The notes beneath the pieces are model-generated. The model saw only the letters and a program-made list of their open reading frames with translations. It was not told the origin of the DNA and ran no database searches. A stretch of DNA of 64,000 bases. Source: Salipiger profundus. Lineage in GTDB: Bacteria; Pseudomonadota; Alphaproteobacteria; Rhodobacterales; Rhodobacteraceae. The DNA is taken from the NCBI RefSeq assembly GCF_001969385.1, contig NZ_CP014796.1:434001-498000 (forward strand). The letters are read 5' to 3'. Within the stretch, counting starts at the first letter, position 1; every line of letters begins with the position of its first letter. The position numbers and the translations under genes were made by a program. Below are positions 35,579-44,315 of this stretch, piece after piece.

Positions 35579-37668
35579 TCGGCGGGCACTCCGTCACTTT
35601 CGGGCGCCGGTGCCCGCTTGCGCTCCCGCTGCGCCAGGACCAGCGGCACGCATTGCTGCGGGTCATCGTGAATCTTCACGCAGTCGAGGCACTGGAAACA
35701 CTCGGAATAGGCGATCTTTCCCGACCGCTCGATGGCGCCGTAGCGGCAGCGCACCTTGCACAGCTGGCAGGGAGATCCGCATTCCGCCCGCCGGGCGATC
35801 CAGTCGCGCCCGCGCAGCAGCCCGCCGATGGCCATCACCGCCCCCAGCGGGCAGAGGTAGCGGCAGAAGCCCTTGAACAGCACCGCGCTCAGCAGCAGCA
35901 GCCCCACCGCCCATGCGACGTAATACCATTCCCGCTGGAAACCGGTGGTGATCGCGGTCTTGAACGGCTCGACCTCGGCGGCGGTGTCGATGCCCGAGGG
36001 CGCGAGGAAGGCCACCCCGACCAGTCCCGAGAGGACGAGGTATTTCAGCCCCTTCAGCCTGCGGTCCCAGGTGGCGGAGGGCTCGATCTGCGGCAGGCGC
36101 AGCAGACGGCCGAAGTGGGCCGCGAACTCCTGCAACGCGCCGAACGGGCAGAGCCAGCCGCAGAAGAAACCGCGCCCCCAGAGCACGAAGCCGGCGATGG
36201 CCGCGGCCCAGACCAGCGCCGAGAACGGATCGTATAGCAGGAAGGCGAAGCTGCCGCCCTCGAGGGCGGCGCGCAGCACGCCCAGCACGGTCACGATCGA
36301 CAGCTGCCCCTGCCCCCAGAAGCCGACGAAACCGGTCATCACCGCAAGGAAGCCCAGCCGAACCGGCGTGAAGAGCGTCAGCCCCGCAAGCCGGTTCTGC
36401 GCCGGCCCGACGGCGAGCAGCAGCGCGATCAGGAAACCGCAGAGCAGCACGAGATCGGTCTGCCGGCCAAGGATTGCCTCGCGCCACGGAGACAGCGGCG
36501 CCACCTGCCCCGGCCGCTCGAAGAAGCGTTCGGGCGTGGCGTGCGACACCAGCAGCTCCTCGCGCCCGATCTGCGGCTGAAACATGCCGTGTTCGCGCAC
36601 CGCCTCGACCTTGAGCGTCCACTCGCGGGAGGGGTCGAAGCCCAGCCGCCGGTCGGTGCGCAGGATCATCGCGGTGCCGTCCGGAACGCCCTCGGCCAGC
36701 TCGACCAGCAGGTCGGCGTCGCGCAGCGCGATGGGCAGCCCGTCCTGCTCGGCCGAAAGCCAGTCGGGGGCGGTGTTGCGCACGAACTCGGGCGAGACCA
36801 GCCCGTGCCGCCCGCGCTCGATCAGCAGGATCGGCTCTTCGTCGGGCGAGATCGACAGGAAGCGCTGCAATTCCGCGAAGGTCTCGGCGCCCAGCGCGGC
36901 GCGGGCGATGGACGGCGGCCCGAGATCGACCACCCAGAGATCGAGGTAGGCGTCGTCCGGTGCGTCCGTGGCCTCGGGGTCGTCGTCGGCCCAGATGGTC
37001 CCGTCGAACCGCGCCTGCAACTCGGCATTCGAGACCACCGCGTGCGTGGCGATCCCCTCGGCCACGAGATCGCTCCAGGAAAGCTGTTCGTCGTGGTCGG
37101 GATCGGGATGCGCCGGGGGGCCGGTCGTGATGCCCTGCATCGTCTCGCGCGCCACCTCGCGGGCGGCGGCCATCAGGCTTTCGTGGGCGATGCGCGCACT
37201 TGCCGTCGCCTTGGTGACCCCGTCGAGGTAGACCAGCGCCGAGCCGCCATCGCCGCGACCGTAGGCGTTGCCCACGACCATGCTCTCCGAGATCGCGTGT
37301 CCGGCGTATTGCTCGAAGAAACGCCGCAGCGGCGCCTCGCCCAACCCCGAGACGAAGATCGGCTCGTTGTGGTCGATCAGCCGCACATCAAGGAAGCGTC
37401 CGTCGAGATCGAGCATCGCGAAGATGTTGATGGGGGCGCCGGAGAAGCCGGGAAGCGGCGCCATGAGGATGGTCTCGAAGGCATAGCCCGCCAGCCCGCC
37501 GCCGGAGTTCAAAAGCTCCCACACGCCCTTGTCGTTGACGGGTTCGCCCAGCACGTAGGGCGCGTAGACGAACTCCGACATTGCCTCGCGGTCGAGCGGC
37601 GCCGCCTTGCCCGTCCCGGGCAGGAGCATGGTGGACGCGAAAAGAAGGAAGGCGAGGATCAGCCGCAT
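35575..37668 (-). CDS. NosR/NirI-family flavo-iron-sulfur membrane protein
   Basis: A 697-residue protein with a signal peptide, a periplasmic FMN-binding domain (about 75-190) with the flavinylation-like motif DGVTKAT (Thr155 the likely attachment site), a further periplasmic region to about 400, about six membrane segments, the polyferredoxin motifs CGWLCPFGAL and CRYLCPLGA, and C-terminal 4Fe-4S ligands in CGSPCQLCKVRC and CFQCLDC. It resembles NosR, which feeds electrons to nitrous-oxide reductase, but no nosZ or accessory nos genes are here. Its place in the PQQ cluster suggests an electron route linked to alcohol oxidation. The last 20 residues are charged. Confidence 0.88.
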   Translation of the reverse strand: MRLILAFLLFASTMLLPGTGKAAPLDREAMSEFVYAPYVLGEPVNDKGVWELLNSGGGLAGYAFETILMAPLPGFSGAPINIFAMLDLDGRFLDVRLIDHNEPIFVSGLGEAPLRRFFEQYAGHAISESMVVGNAYGRGDGGSALVYLDGVTKATASARIAHESLMAAAREVARETMQGITTGPPAHPDPDHDEQLSWSDLVAEGIATHAVVSNAELQARFDGTIWADDDPEATDAPDDAYLDLWVVDLGPPSIARAALGAETFAELQRFLSISPDEEPILLIERGRHGLVSPEFVRNTAPDWLSAEQDGLPIALRDADLLVELAEGVPDGTAMILRTDRRLGFDPSREWTLKVEAVREHGMFQPQIGREELLVSHATPERFFERPGQVAPLSPWREAILGRQTDLVLLCGFLIALLLAVGPAQNRLAGLTLFTPVRLGFLAVMTGFVGFWGQGQLSIVTVLGVLRAALEGGSFAFLLYDPFSALVWAAAIAGFVLWGRGFFCGWLCPFGALQEFAAHFGRLLRLPQIEPSATWDRRLKGLKYLVLSGLVGVAFLAPSGIDTAAEVEPFKTAITTGFQREWYYVAWAVGLLLLSAVLFKGFCRYLCPLGAVMAIGGLLRGRDWIARRAECGSPCQLCKVRCRYGAIERSGKIAYSECFQCLDCVKIHDDPQQCVPLVLAQRERKRAPAPESDGVPAE

Positions 37669-37706
37669 GAAACGACCCTAGCGGGCGGGTGCCGGACTGC
37701 CGATAC

Positions 37707-37716
37707 GACCTTGGTC
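37707..37716. promoter_or_regulatory. GACCTTGGTC site upstream of nosR-like gene
   Basis: A 10-base palindrome-like site, GACC-TT-GGTC, 39 bases before the start of the NosR-like gene on the minus strand. It matches the sites upstream of other transcription units of the PQQ cluster (39449, 41296, 41325, 44306, 44862) and is proposed as a shared operator. Confidence 0.55.
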
Positions 37717-37765
37717 CGAGAGGTGGCAGCGTCTTCCGGAGGGGAGGAGGAAAGACGCTGCCACA

Positions 37766-37799
37766 GTGCCGGCGCGACCTGCGGGGATCGCGCCGGCAC
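37766..37799 (-). terminator. strong hairpin after aldehyde dehydrogenase gene
   Basis: A perfect 12-bp stem, GTGCCGGCGCGA with TCGCGCCGGCAC, with a 10-base loop, about 50 bases after the aldehyde dehydrogenase stop. A second stem (GCCCGGGGC with GCCCCGGGC at 37807-37838) lies just before it. Together they separate this gene from the NosR-like unit. Confidence 0.65.
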
Positions 37800-37849
37800 C
37801 CTGTGCGCCCGGGGCTGGAGCAAGGGCGCGCCCCGGGCGGGAGGAGCCC

Positions 37850-39370
37850 CTAGAAGAAGCCCAGCTTGTTGGGGTTGTAGCTCATCAGGATGTTCTTGGT
37901 CTGCTGGTAGTGGTCCAGCATCATCTTGTGGTTCTCGCGTCCGATCCCCGACTGCTTGTAGCCGCCAAAGGCCGCGTGTGCCGGGTAGGCGTGGTAGTTG
38001 TTCACCCAGACGCGGCCTGCCTCGACCGCACGGCCGAAGCGGTAGCAGCGGTTCGCGTCGCGGGTCCACACACCCGCGCCGAGGCCGTACATGGTGTCGT
38101 TGGCGATGTGCAGCGCCTCTTCCTCGTCCTTGAAGGTGGTGACCGAGACCACCGGGCCGAAGATCTCTTCCTGGAAGACCCGCATCTTGTTGTGGCCCTT
38201 CAGGATCGTCGGCTGGATGTAGAAGCCGTTCGACAGGTCGCCGTTGAAGCGCGCGGCATCACCGCCGACCAGAACCTCGGCGCCCTCTTCGCGACCGATG
38301 GTGAAGTAGGACATGATCTTGTCCTGCTGTTCCTGGCTCGCCTGGGCACCGACCATGGTCTCGATGTCGCGCGGGTCGCCCTGCTTGATCGCCTTCACGC
38401 GCTCGATGCAGCGGGCCATGAATTCTTCGTATATGTCTTCCTGGATCAGGGCGCGGCTCGGGCAGGTGCAGACCTCGCCCTGGTTGAAGGCGAAGAGCAC
38501 GAAGCCTTCGACCGCCTTGTCGAGGAAGGCGTCGTCCTGCGCCATCACGTCGCTGAAGAAGATGTTGGGCGACTTGCCGCCCAGCTCGAGCGTGACCGGG
38601 ATCAGGTTCTCGGTCGCGGCCTGCATGATCTTGCGGCCGGTCGCGGTCGAGCCGGTGAAGGCGATCTTGGCGATGCGGTTCGAGCTCGCAAGCGGCGCGC
38701 CGACCTCGGCGCCCATGCCGTTGACGATGTTCAGGACGCCAGCGGGCAGCAGGTCGGCGATGAGCTCGACCAGCACCATGATCGCGGCCGGGGTCTGTTC
38801 GGCGGGCTTCATCACGATGCAGTTGCCGGCGGCCAGTGCGGGCGCCAGTTTCCACGCCGCCATGAGGATCGAGAAGTTCCACGGGATGATCTGGCCGACC
38901 ACGCCCAGCGGCTCGTGGAAGTGATAGGCCACGGTGTCGTGGTCGATCTCGGACATGTTGCCTTCCTGCGACCGCAGCACGCCGGCGAAGTAGCGGAAGT
39001 GATCGACGGCAAGCGGGATGTCGGCGTTCATCGTCTCGCGGATCGGCTTGCCGTTGTCCCAGGTCTCGGCCGTGGCGAGGATCTCGAGGTTCTCCTCAAG
39101 CCGGTCGGCGATCTTCAGGATCAGGTTGCTGCGCTCCGCGGCCGAGGTCTTGCCCCAGGCTTCGCGGGCGGCATGGGCCGCGTCGAGCGCTTTCTCGATG
39201 TCGGCAGCATCGGAGCGCGCGACTTCGCAGACCACGGCGCCGGTGATCGGCGTGATGTTGTCGAAGTAGCGCCCGTTCACCGGCGCAACCCACTCCCCGC
39301 CGATGAAGTTGTCGTAGCGGGCCTTGAAGGGAGAGGCGTATTTGCCTTCGGTTTCGGTCATGACGTTCAT
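37850..39370 (-). CDS. NAD-dependent aldehyde dehydrogenase, ExaC-like
   Basis: A 506-residue aldehyde dehydrogenase. The catalytic Cys301 is in GEVCTCPSR with a second Cys at 303, Glu262 is in LELGGKSP, and [12 protein letters not shown] binds the cofactor region. The C-terminus ([18 protein letters not shown]) is typical of the acetaldehyde dehydrogenases ExaC/AcoD that follow PQQ ethanol dehydrogenases. AGGAGG precedes the ATG at 39370. It would oxidise the aldehyde made by the PQQ enzyme to the carboxylate in the cytoplasm. A GACCWTGGTC site lies 79 bases upstream. Confidence 0.9.
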   Translation of the reverse strand: MNVMTETEGKYASPFKARYDNFIGGEWVAPVNGRYFDNITPITGAVVCEVARSDAADIEKALDAAHAAREAWGKTSAAERSNLILKIADRLEENLEILATAETWDNGKPIRETMNADIPLAVDHFRYFAGVLRSQEGNMSEIDHDTVAYHFHEPLGVVGQIIPWNFSILMAAWKLAPALAAGNCIVMKPAEQTPAAIMVLVELIADLLPAGVLNIVNGMGAEVGAPLASSNRIAKIAFTGSTATGRKIMQAATENLIPVTLELGGKSPNIFFSDVMAQDDAFLDKAVEGFVLFAFNQGEVCTCPSRALIQEDIYEEFMARCIERVKAIKQGDPRDIETMVGAQASQEQQDKIMSYFTIGREEGAEVLVGGDAARFNGDLSNGFYIQPTILKGHNKMRVFQEEIFGPVVSVTTFKDEEEALHIANDTMYGLGAGVWTRDANRCYRFGRAVEAGRVWVNNYHAYPAHAAFGGYKQSGIGRENHKMMLDHYQQTKNILMSYNPNKLGFF

Positions 39371-39448
39371 GGTTGTCCTCCTGTGCGCCCGGGTCCTCCG
39401 CCCGGGGTCTGAGGCGAGACTGCCGGGGCGGTCCCGGGCTGTCAGCAC

Positions 39449-39458
39449 GACCAAGGTC
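39449..39458. promoter_or_regulatory. GACC(T/A)TGGTC-type site upstream of aldehyde dehydrogenase gene
   Basis: GACCAAGGTC on the plus strand, which reads GACCTTGGTC on the strand of the gene it precedes; 79 bases before the aldehyde dehydrogenase start. A separate inverted repeat, TGTCTCA-CCCC-TGAGACA (39475-39492), lies just beyond it. Member of the proposed operator set. Confidence 0.55.
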
Positions 39459-39615
39459 GCGTGCGCCGGCGAAGTGTCTCACCCCTGAGACAGGTGGCCT
39501 GTAAAACCTGCGGCGCGGGGGCCGCAGGGGCCAGACGCAGCGCGCCCCGCACCCCTTGCTCTGGGACTGCGGGGCGCTCTTCAGTCGCCATGGAACGATG
39601 GACCCGCGCGGGCCG

Positions 39616-39639
39616 GCGTAAGGTGGGTTTGCCCACCCC
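39616..39639. repeat. short intergenic hairpin repeat, copy 3
   Basis: GCGTAAGGTGGGTTTGCCCACCCC, a shortened relative of the element at 14994-15018, immediately downstream of the MoxJ-like gene stop. It may act as a terminator on either strand. Confidence 0.5.
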
Positions 39640-39649
39640 TGCCCCGGCA

Positions 39650-40540
39650 CTACCGCTCGGGCGGCAGGTGGGTGAGCCCGTAGCGCTCGAAGATCGCGGC
39701 GATGCGTCCATCCTCCAGCCCGGCGCGGATGGCATCGTCGACCGCGTAGCCAAGCGCCCGGTAGCGCATGTGAATCCCGACCCCGACGGTCCAGTGGCTG
39801 ACCGCGAAGCCCGCGAGCGGCGGCTGGTGGATGGCGATTCCCTCGCCCGCGCCCGCCTCGAGCTGCGCCAGCGGCCCCATGGCGGCCATGGTTTCGCCCG
39901 CCGCCAGCGCCGCCATCGCCGCGCGGTAGTCGGGATAGCGCCGCACGCCCTTTGCCAGCTGTCCGCCCGCAAAAGAGGTCAGGTAGAAGTCCGAGATCGA
40001 GTCGTTCTCGACCGCAACAGTGTCGAAGCGGAAATAGGCCGGCACCGGCGGATCCTCGGGATAGGCATCCTCGCGGTAGGCGATGGCGACCTGCTCGGCA
40101 GCATACTGCCCGGTAAAGACGACCTGATCGACCCGGCAGCTGTAATCGCTGTCATAGGGCACATGCAGCATGACGTTCGAGACCCGCCCGCCGATCACCG
40201 GCCCCTTCCAGATGTTGTTGCGCAGGTCCGCGTCGAGATTCTCGCCCGCCGGAACCAGCCGGAACCGCGCCTCGACGCCAAGCTCCCCGGCGATCAGCCG
40301 GCCGATCTCGATATCGACGCCGGCCGCCCTGCCCTTCTCCTCGAAGGACCACGGCTCGAAATCGTCGTAAGCGGCGAACTCGATGTAGCCCCGGTCGATG
40401 ATCTGGTCGATGTCCTGCCCGACGATGTCGCGGCCCGCATTCTGAGGCTTGGGCTGTGGCACCCAGTCCTCGCAACGCGCGAAAGCCGGACCCGCGAGAG
40501 CGAGCCCGGCCAGCGCGGCCATCAGGTGACGCCGCAACAT
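39650..40540 (-). CDS. MoxJ/XoxJ-like periplasmic binding protein
   Basis: A 296-residue protein with a signal peptide (residues 1-21, ending AFA) and a family 3 solute-binding fold. It matches the quinoprotein-dehydrogenase-associated binding proteins (MoxJ/XoxJ group): NAGRDIVGQDIDQIIDRGYIE, YDDFEPWSF, LRNNIWKGPVI, MLHVPYDSDY. In methylotrophs these help mature or activate the dehydrogenase. The ATG lies one base from the stop of the upstream cytochrome gene. Confidence 0.86.
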   Translation of the reverse strand: MLRRHLMAALAGLALAGPAFARCEDWVPQPKPQNAGRDIVGQDIDQIIDRGYIEFAAYDDFEPWSFEEKGRAAGVDIEIGRLIAGELGVEARFRLVPAGENLDADLRNNIWKGPVIGGRVSNVMLHVPYDSDYSCRVDQVVFTGQYAAEQVAIAYREDAYPEDPPVPAYFRFDTVAVENDSISDFYLTSFAGGQLAKGVRRYPDYRAAMAALAAGETMAAMGPLAQLEAGAGEGIAIHQPPLAGFAVSHWTVGVGIHMRYRALGYAVDDAIRAGLEDGRIAAIFERYGLTHLPPER

Positions 40541-40541
40541 C

Positions 40542-41231
40542 TCAGTGCGCCGCGGACAGCCCGATCGTCAGCGTCTCGGCCGCATGGGCCGTGGCGGTCG
40601 GATCGGCGGCAAGCTGGTTGGCCGCGCGGAACGCGATGCTGTCGGCCACCGGCGCACCGGACAGGGTTTCGATCTCGCCGGAGATCTCCTCGAGCCGGGC
40701 CTGCAGCGCCGCCACGTCGCCCTCGCCGGCCGCAAGCGTGTCGCGGATCTCCTTCAGCTCGGCCGACTTCTCCTCGATCACCGCGTCGTCGGGGCGCGCC
40801 TCGATGTAGGTGCGGATCGCCCAGGCGGCCTTCTGGCCGAGCAGCTCGCCGAAGGCCGGCATCTTCGTGGTGCCGTTCTGCGTGTAGCCATGGCGGAAGC
40901 GCTCGACATACCACTCGTCGCCGTATTCCTCGGCCTCGAGAAAACGCAGGTCGGGAGCGAGCCCGCCCGAGATCACCTCGAGCCCGTGACAGCGCGCGCA
41001 GTTCTGGTTGTAGCCCGACGCGCCGACCTCGATGGCTTTCAGCCAGACGTCGCGCCCGGCCTCCGCCTCGCGGTAGGGGTTCTCGGTCAGCCACTCCTCG
41101 CCGACCTCGGGAAGCGCATCGGTGTCGACCGGCTGCGGGGCAACGTCGCCATGAGCGAGAGCGAGATTCGCCGCCACGACAACGGCGGCAGCCCCGATAA
41201 CGGCGGGGCGGAACATCTTGACTGCGGGCAT
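40542..41231 (-). CDS. pedF: PedF-like cytochrome c550
   Basis: A 229-residue periplasmic cytochrome with a signal peptide (residues 1-26, ending ALA) and heme motif Cys78-Ala-Arg-Cys81-His82; the Met ligand is in TTKMPAFGELLG. The N-terminal 150 residues match cytochrome c550 of the PedF type, an electron acceptor of PQQ alcohol dehydrogenases. The C-terminal 80 residues form a Glu/Leu-rich probable coiled coil (VIEEKSAELKEIRDTLAAG) that is longer than I expect for PedF. GGAGGAG precedes the ATG at 41231. Confidence 0.85.
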   Translation of the reverse strand: MPAVKMFRPAVIGAAAVVVAANLALAHGDVAPQPVDTDALPEVGEEWLTENPYREAEAGRDVWLKAIEVGASGYNQNCARCHGLEVISGGLAPDLRFLEAEEYGDEWYVERFRHGYTQNGTTKMPAFGELLGQKAAWAIRTYIEARPDDAVIEEKSAELKEIRDTLAAGEGDVAALQARLEEISGEIETLSGAPVADSIAFRAANQLAADPTATAHAAETLTIGLSAAH

Positions 41232-41295
41232 GGGGGTCTCCTCCGTTTCCACTGCTTCCACATTCGTTAACGCGGCCCCCGTGGGCTCCATATTG

Positions 41296-41305
41296 GACCT
41301 TGGTC
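41296..41305. promoter_or_regulatory. GACCTTGGTC site in pedF/binding-protein intergenic region
   Basis: First of two proposed operators in the 156-base divergent promoter region. It lies 65 bases before the pedF start and 83 bases before the binding-protein start. Confidence 0.55.
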
Positions 41306-41324
41306 GCGAAACCGGGGTGTCTCC

Positions 41325-41334
41325 GACCATGGTC
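41325..41334. promoter_or_regulatory. GACCATGGTC site in pedF/binding-protein intergenic region
   Basis: Second operator, a perfect palindrome (GACCATGGTC), 20 bases from the first start-to-start (about two helical turns) and 54 bases before the plus-strand gene. The two-turn spacing would put two bound dimers on the same face of the DNA. Confidence 0.55.
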
Positions 41335-41387
41335 TTAGGGCGCATTCGCACGGCCCGGCGTAGTCTCTGCGAAAGGGAGGAACTGTC

Positions 41388-42548
41388 ATGCGCATCTTCG
41401 GTCTCGCCGCCATCCTGTCGCTGATCTTCGGCGTTGCCGCCGCGTCCGAGACGCGCGTGCGGATCGCCTATCTCGAGGTGGCGCAACCGCAACCGCCGGT
41501 GTTGTCGAACCTCGATCCCGCCCCCTCCGACCTCGGCCTCGAGGGCGCACGGCTCGGGCTTGCGGACAACGCCACCACGGGACGGTTCCTCGGTCAGGAG
41601 TGGGTGATGGACGAGACCCGCGTGCCCGAGGGGGGCGACGCCATCGCCGCGGCGCGTGCCGCTCTTGCCTCGAGCCCGCTCATGGTGATCGACGCGCCCG
41701 CCGCGACGCTGCAGGCCATCGCCGACCTGCCGGAAGCGCAGGGCGCGCTGCTGTTCAACGCCACCGCCCCCGACATGACCCTGCGCGACGCCGGCTGCCG
41801 TGCCAACCTGCTGCACACCGCCCCGTCGCTGGCCATGCGCACCGACGCGCTGGCCCAGTTCCTCGTGCTGCGGCGCTGGACCGACGTAGCGCTGATCTCG
41901 GGCGACCACCCGCGAGATCGCGCCTTCACCGACGCCCTGCGCGGCTCGCTCACAAAGTTCCGGCTGACACTCCGCGCCGAGAAGGAATGGCACTTCGACG
42001 CAGACATGCGCCGCAACGCCAGCGCCGAGGTGCCGCTCTTCACGCAGGACTTCGGCGACCACGACGTGCTGCTCGTGGCCGACGAGCTCGGCGACTTCGG
42101 CCGCTACGTGGTCTACAACACCTGGCTGCCCCGCCCCGTCGCCGGCTCCGAGGAACTGGTGCCGCAGGCCTGGGCGCCGGTGGTCGAGCAGTGGGGCGCC
42201 GCGCAGCTGCAATCGCGCTTCGCGGATCTCGCCGGGCGCGGCATGGCCCCCGAGGACTACGGCGCCTGGGCTGCCGTGCGCGCGATCGGCGAAGCCGTGA
42301 CCCGCACCGGCAGCACCGAGCCCGGCCCCCTGCGCGACTACATCCTGTCGGATGCCTTCGAGCTGGGCGGCTTCAAGGGCAGCCCGCTGAGCTTCCGCCG
42401 CTGGAACGGCCAGATGCGCCAGCCCATTCCCATCGTCACCGACCGCGCCGTCGTCGCGACCGCCCCGCTCGAGGGCTTCCACCACCAGGGCAACGAGCTC
42501 GACACGCTGGGGCGCGACGCCCCCGAGACCGCCTGCACCGCATTCTGA
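41388..42548 (+). CDS. ABC-type binding protein of PQQ alcohol dehydrogenase systems
   Basis: A 386-residue periplasmic protein with a signal peptide (residues 1-19, ending AAA). It has the fold of branched-chain-type binding proteins and the pattern of the family that accompanies PQQ-dependent alcohol oxidation (IAYLEVAQPQPPVLSN, LGLADNATTGRFLGQ, ADELGDFGRYVVYNTW). No ATPase or permease follows, so it may be an orphan or may work with distant partners. It is first in a plus-strand operon with the propeller and Sel1-like genes. Confidence 0.85.
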   Translation: MRIFGLAAILSLIFGVAAASETRVRIAYLEVAQPQPPVLSNLDPAPSDLGLEGARLGLADNATTGRFLGQEWVMDETRVPEGGDAIAAARAALASSPLMVIDAPAATLQAIADLPEAQGALLFNATAPDMTLRDAGCRANLLHTAPSLAMRTDALAQFLVLRRWTDVALISGDHPRDRAFTDALRGSLTKFRLTLRAEKEWHFDADMRRNASAEVPLFTQDFGDHDVLLVADELGDFGRYVVYNTWLPRPVAGSEELVPQAWAPVVEQWGAAQLQSRFADLAGRGMAPEDYGAWAAVRAIGEAVTRTGSTEPGPLRDYILSDAFELGGFKGSPLSFRRWNGQMRQPIPIVTDRAVVATAPLEGFHHQGNELDTLGRDAPETACTAF

Positions 42549-42558
42549 GGACCCCGAC

Positions 42559-43521
42559 ATGCTGAGACTGACCGCCCTGCTCGCGCTGCTCGCCGCTCCG
42601 GCCACGGCCGACGAGATCTGGATCACCAACGAGAAGGACGACACGATCAGCGTGATCGACGTCGCCACGCTCGAGGTGACCCGCACCATTCCCACAGGTG
42701 AGCGCCCGCGCGGCATCACCTTCAGCCACGACTTCTCGAAGGTCTACATCTGCGCCTCCGACAGCGACGCGGTGCAGGTCATGGACCCGGTCTCGGGCGA
42801 GATCCTGCACGACCTGCCGTCGGGCGAGGACCCCGAGCAGTTCGTGCTGCACCCCGACGACCGGCGGCTCTACATCGCCAACGAGGACGACGCGATCACC
42901 ACCGTCGTGGACACCGAGACCCGACGCGTCATCGAACAGATCGACGTCGGCATCGAGCCCGAGGGCATGGCCGTGAGCCCCGATGGTGCCACGGTCATCA
43001 CCACCTCGGAGACCACCAACATGGCGCACTGGATCGACACGAAGACCGAGACGATCTACGCCAACACGCTGGTCGACGCCCGGCCCCGGCACGCGGAATT
43101 CGTCAAGGACGGCGCCGAGCTCTGGGTGTCCGCCGAAATAGGCGGCTCGGTCACCGTTTTCGACAGCGCGACCCAGGCGGAAAAGGCCAAGATCCATTTC
43201 TCCATCACCGGCGTCCATGAGGACCGCCTCCAGCCCGTCGGCTTCGAACTGACGCCCGACGGCAAGACCGCCTTCGTCGCGCTGGGTCCGGCGAACCAAG
43301 TGGCGGTGGTGAACGCCGACACCTACGAGGTCGAGGACTACCTGCTGGTCGGTCGCCGCGTCTGGCACATGGCCTTCAACAGCGACCACTCGCTGCTGTT
43401 CACCACCAACGGCGTCTCGGGCGACGTCACGGTGATCGACGTGGCGAAACGCAAGCCGGTGAAGACCATAAAGGTCGGCCGCTTCCCCTGGGGCGCGGCG
43501 CTGCGCCCTACGGCGGGCTGA
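42559..43521 (+). CDS. PQQ-system-associated seven-blade beta-propeller
   Basis: A 320-residue periplasmic protein with a signal peptide (MLRLTALLALLAAPATA) and YVTN-type repeats: ITNEKDDTISVIDVATLEV, then several blades with motifs such as SHDFSKVYICASDSD and SPDGATVITTSETTN. It belongs to the propellers found with PQQ alcohol dehydrogenases; their role is unclear. It starts 10 bases after the binding-protein stop. Confidence 0.87.
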   Translation: MLRLTALLALLAAPATADEIWITNEKDDTISVIDVATLEVTRTIPTGERPRGITFSHDFSKVYICASDSDAVQVMDPVSGEILHDLPSGEDPEQFVLHPDDRRLYIANEDDAITTVVDTETRRVIEQIDVGIEPEGMAVSPDGATVITTSETTNMAHWIDTKTETIYANTLVDARPRHAEFVKDGAELWVSAEIGGSVTVFDSATQAEKAKIHFSITGVHEDRLQPVGFELTPDGKTAFVALGPANQVAVVNADTYEVEDYLLVGRRVWHMAFNSDHSLLFTTNGVSGDVTVIDVAKRKPVKTIKVGRFPWGAALRPTAG

Positions 43522-43550
43522 TGCGCCCCGGTCGGAAAGGAGCCGCGCCC

Positions 43551-44084
43551 ATGCGCACCACCTTCTGCGCGCTTGTCCTGATCGCCGCAGCTGGCGTTTC
43601 GACGGCGGACGACTATGGCACGACGAACCCCGAGGAGATGACCTGGGGCACGATCCGCGACAAGGTCGCGCGTGGCGCGACCGACATGACCACATGCGCC
43701 GCCGGCTACCTGATGACCAAGTCCGGCGATCACGAGACCGCCCGTGCGATCTTCGAGGCCTGCGCCGCGGCCGGCTACACCCAGTCGATGACCTGGATGT
43801 CCTACATGGAGCAGAACGGCTTCGGCGGCGACTACGACCCGGACGCCGCCGCCGAATGGGACCGCCGCGCCGCCGAGGCCGGCGATCCGGTGGGCAAGTT
43901 CAACCACGGTGTCGATCTCATGCGCGGCTTCGGCGTCGCGCAGGACGAGGCCGCGGGTCGCCGTCTGATCGACGAGGCCGCCGAGGACGGGCTCGCCATC
44001 GCCCGGCGCCTGCAGGGCGCGGATTACGACCTCGACGAGGTCACCCCAGACGCCGACAACTGGCGCTACGCCCCGCTGTTCTGA
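43551..44084 (+). CDS. secreted Sel1-like repeat protein
   Basis: A 177-residue protein. I prefer the ATG at 43551 (AAGGAG upstream, direct start of the signal peptide MRTTFCALVLIAAAGVSTA) to 43521, which overlaps the previous stop. The mature part contains helical Sel1/TPR-like repeats (GDHETARAIFEACAAAGYTQSM, EWDRRAAEAGDPVGKFNHGVDL). Last gene of the operon; a protein-protein scaffold for the alcohol system is possible. Confidence 0.75.
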   Translation: MRTTFCALVLIAAAGVSTADDYGTTNPEEMTWGTIRDKVARGATDMTTCAAGYLMTKSGDHETARAIFEACAAAGYTQSMTWMSYMEQNGFGGDYDPDAAAEWDRRAAEAGDPVGKFNHGVDLMRGFGVAQDEAAGRRLIDEAAEDGLAIARRLQGADYDLDEVTPDADNWRYAPLF

Positions 44085-44103
44085 GCAGCAACACGCGTGG
44101 TCG

Positions 44104-44164
44104 CGGGGGCGCTGCCCCCGTCGCCTGCGGCGACTCCCCCGGGAATATTTCTGGCCAGAAGAAG
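44104..44164 (+). repeat. mosaic intergenic hairpin element, copy 1
   Basis: Two hairpins (GGGGGCGCTGCCCCC and GTCGCCTGCGGCGAC), then CCCCCGGGAATATTT and a GAAGAAG end. A truncated inverted copy lies at 44227-44262 and a third copy at 50009-50080. It directly follows the Sel1-like gene and probably also terminates it. Confidence 0.65.
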
Positions 44165-44226
44165 CCCCATCGCACGCTCTGCTGCGGACACCGCCCGCGC
44201 GGCCCGGGGCGGATGTGAGGTTCCGG

Positions 44227-44262
44227 CCTTCTTCTGGCTGCAAATATCCTCGCCGAAGGCGG
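44227..44262 (-). repeat. mosaic intergenic hairpin element, inverted partial copy
   Basis: On the minus strand it reads a GCCTTCGGC hairpin, then GAGGATATTTGC and AGAAGAAG, matching the 3' half of the element at 44104-44164 in opposite orientation. The 344-base gap between 44085 and 44428 thus holds two repeat copies and then the cytochrome promoter; I see no gene in it. Confidence 0.6.
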
Positions 44263-44305
44263 CCCGAGGCCCGCCAAGGGCGGTGATGCCGGGGCGGCAG
44301 GACTA

Positions 44306-44315
44306 GACCATGGTG
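44306..44315. promoter_or_regulatory. GACCATGGTG site upstream of cytochrome c gene
   Basis: Nine of ten bases match the proposed operator. It continues CAATAC, and the longer pattern GACCAT(G/T)GTGCAAT(A/T)C recurs before the PQQ dehydrogenase gene (44862). It lies 114 bases before the cytochrome start. Confidence 0.5.

Noticed and set aside
35575..37668. Reading the NosR-like gene as evidence of denitrification
   Set aside because: No nosZ, nosD or other nos gene is present, and the context is alcohol oxidation.
38351..38360. GACCATGGTC inside the aldehyde dehydrogenase gene as a further operator
   Set aside because: It is within codons for a conserved protein segment, so a chance match is the simplest explanation.
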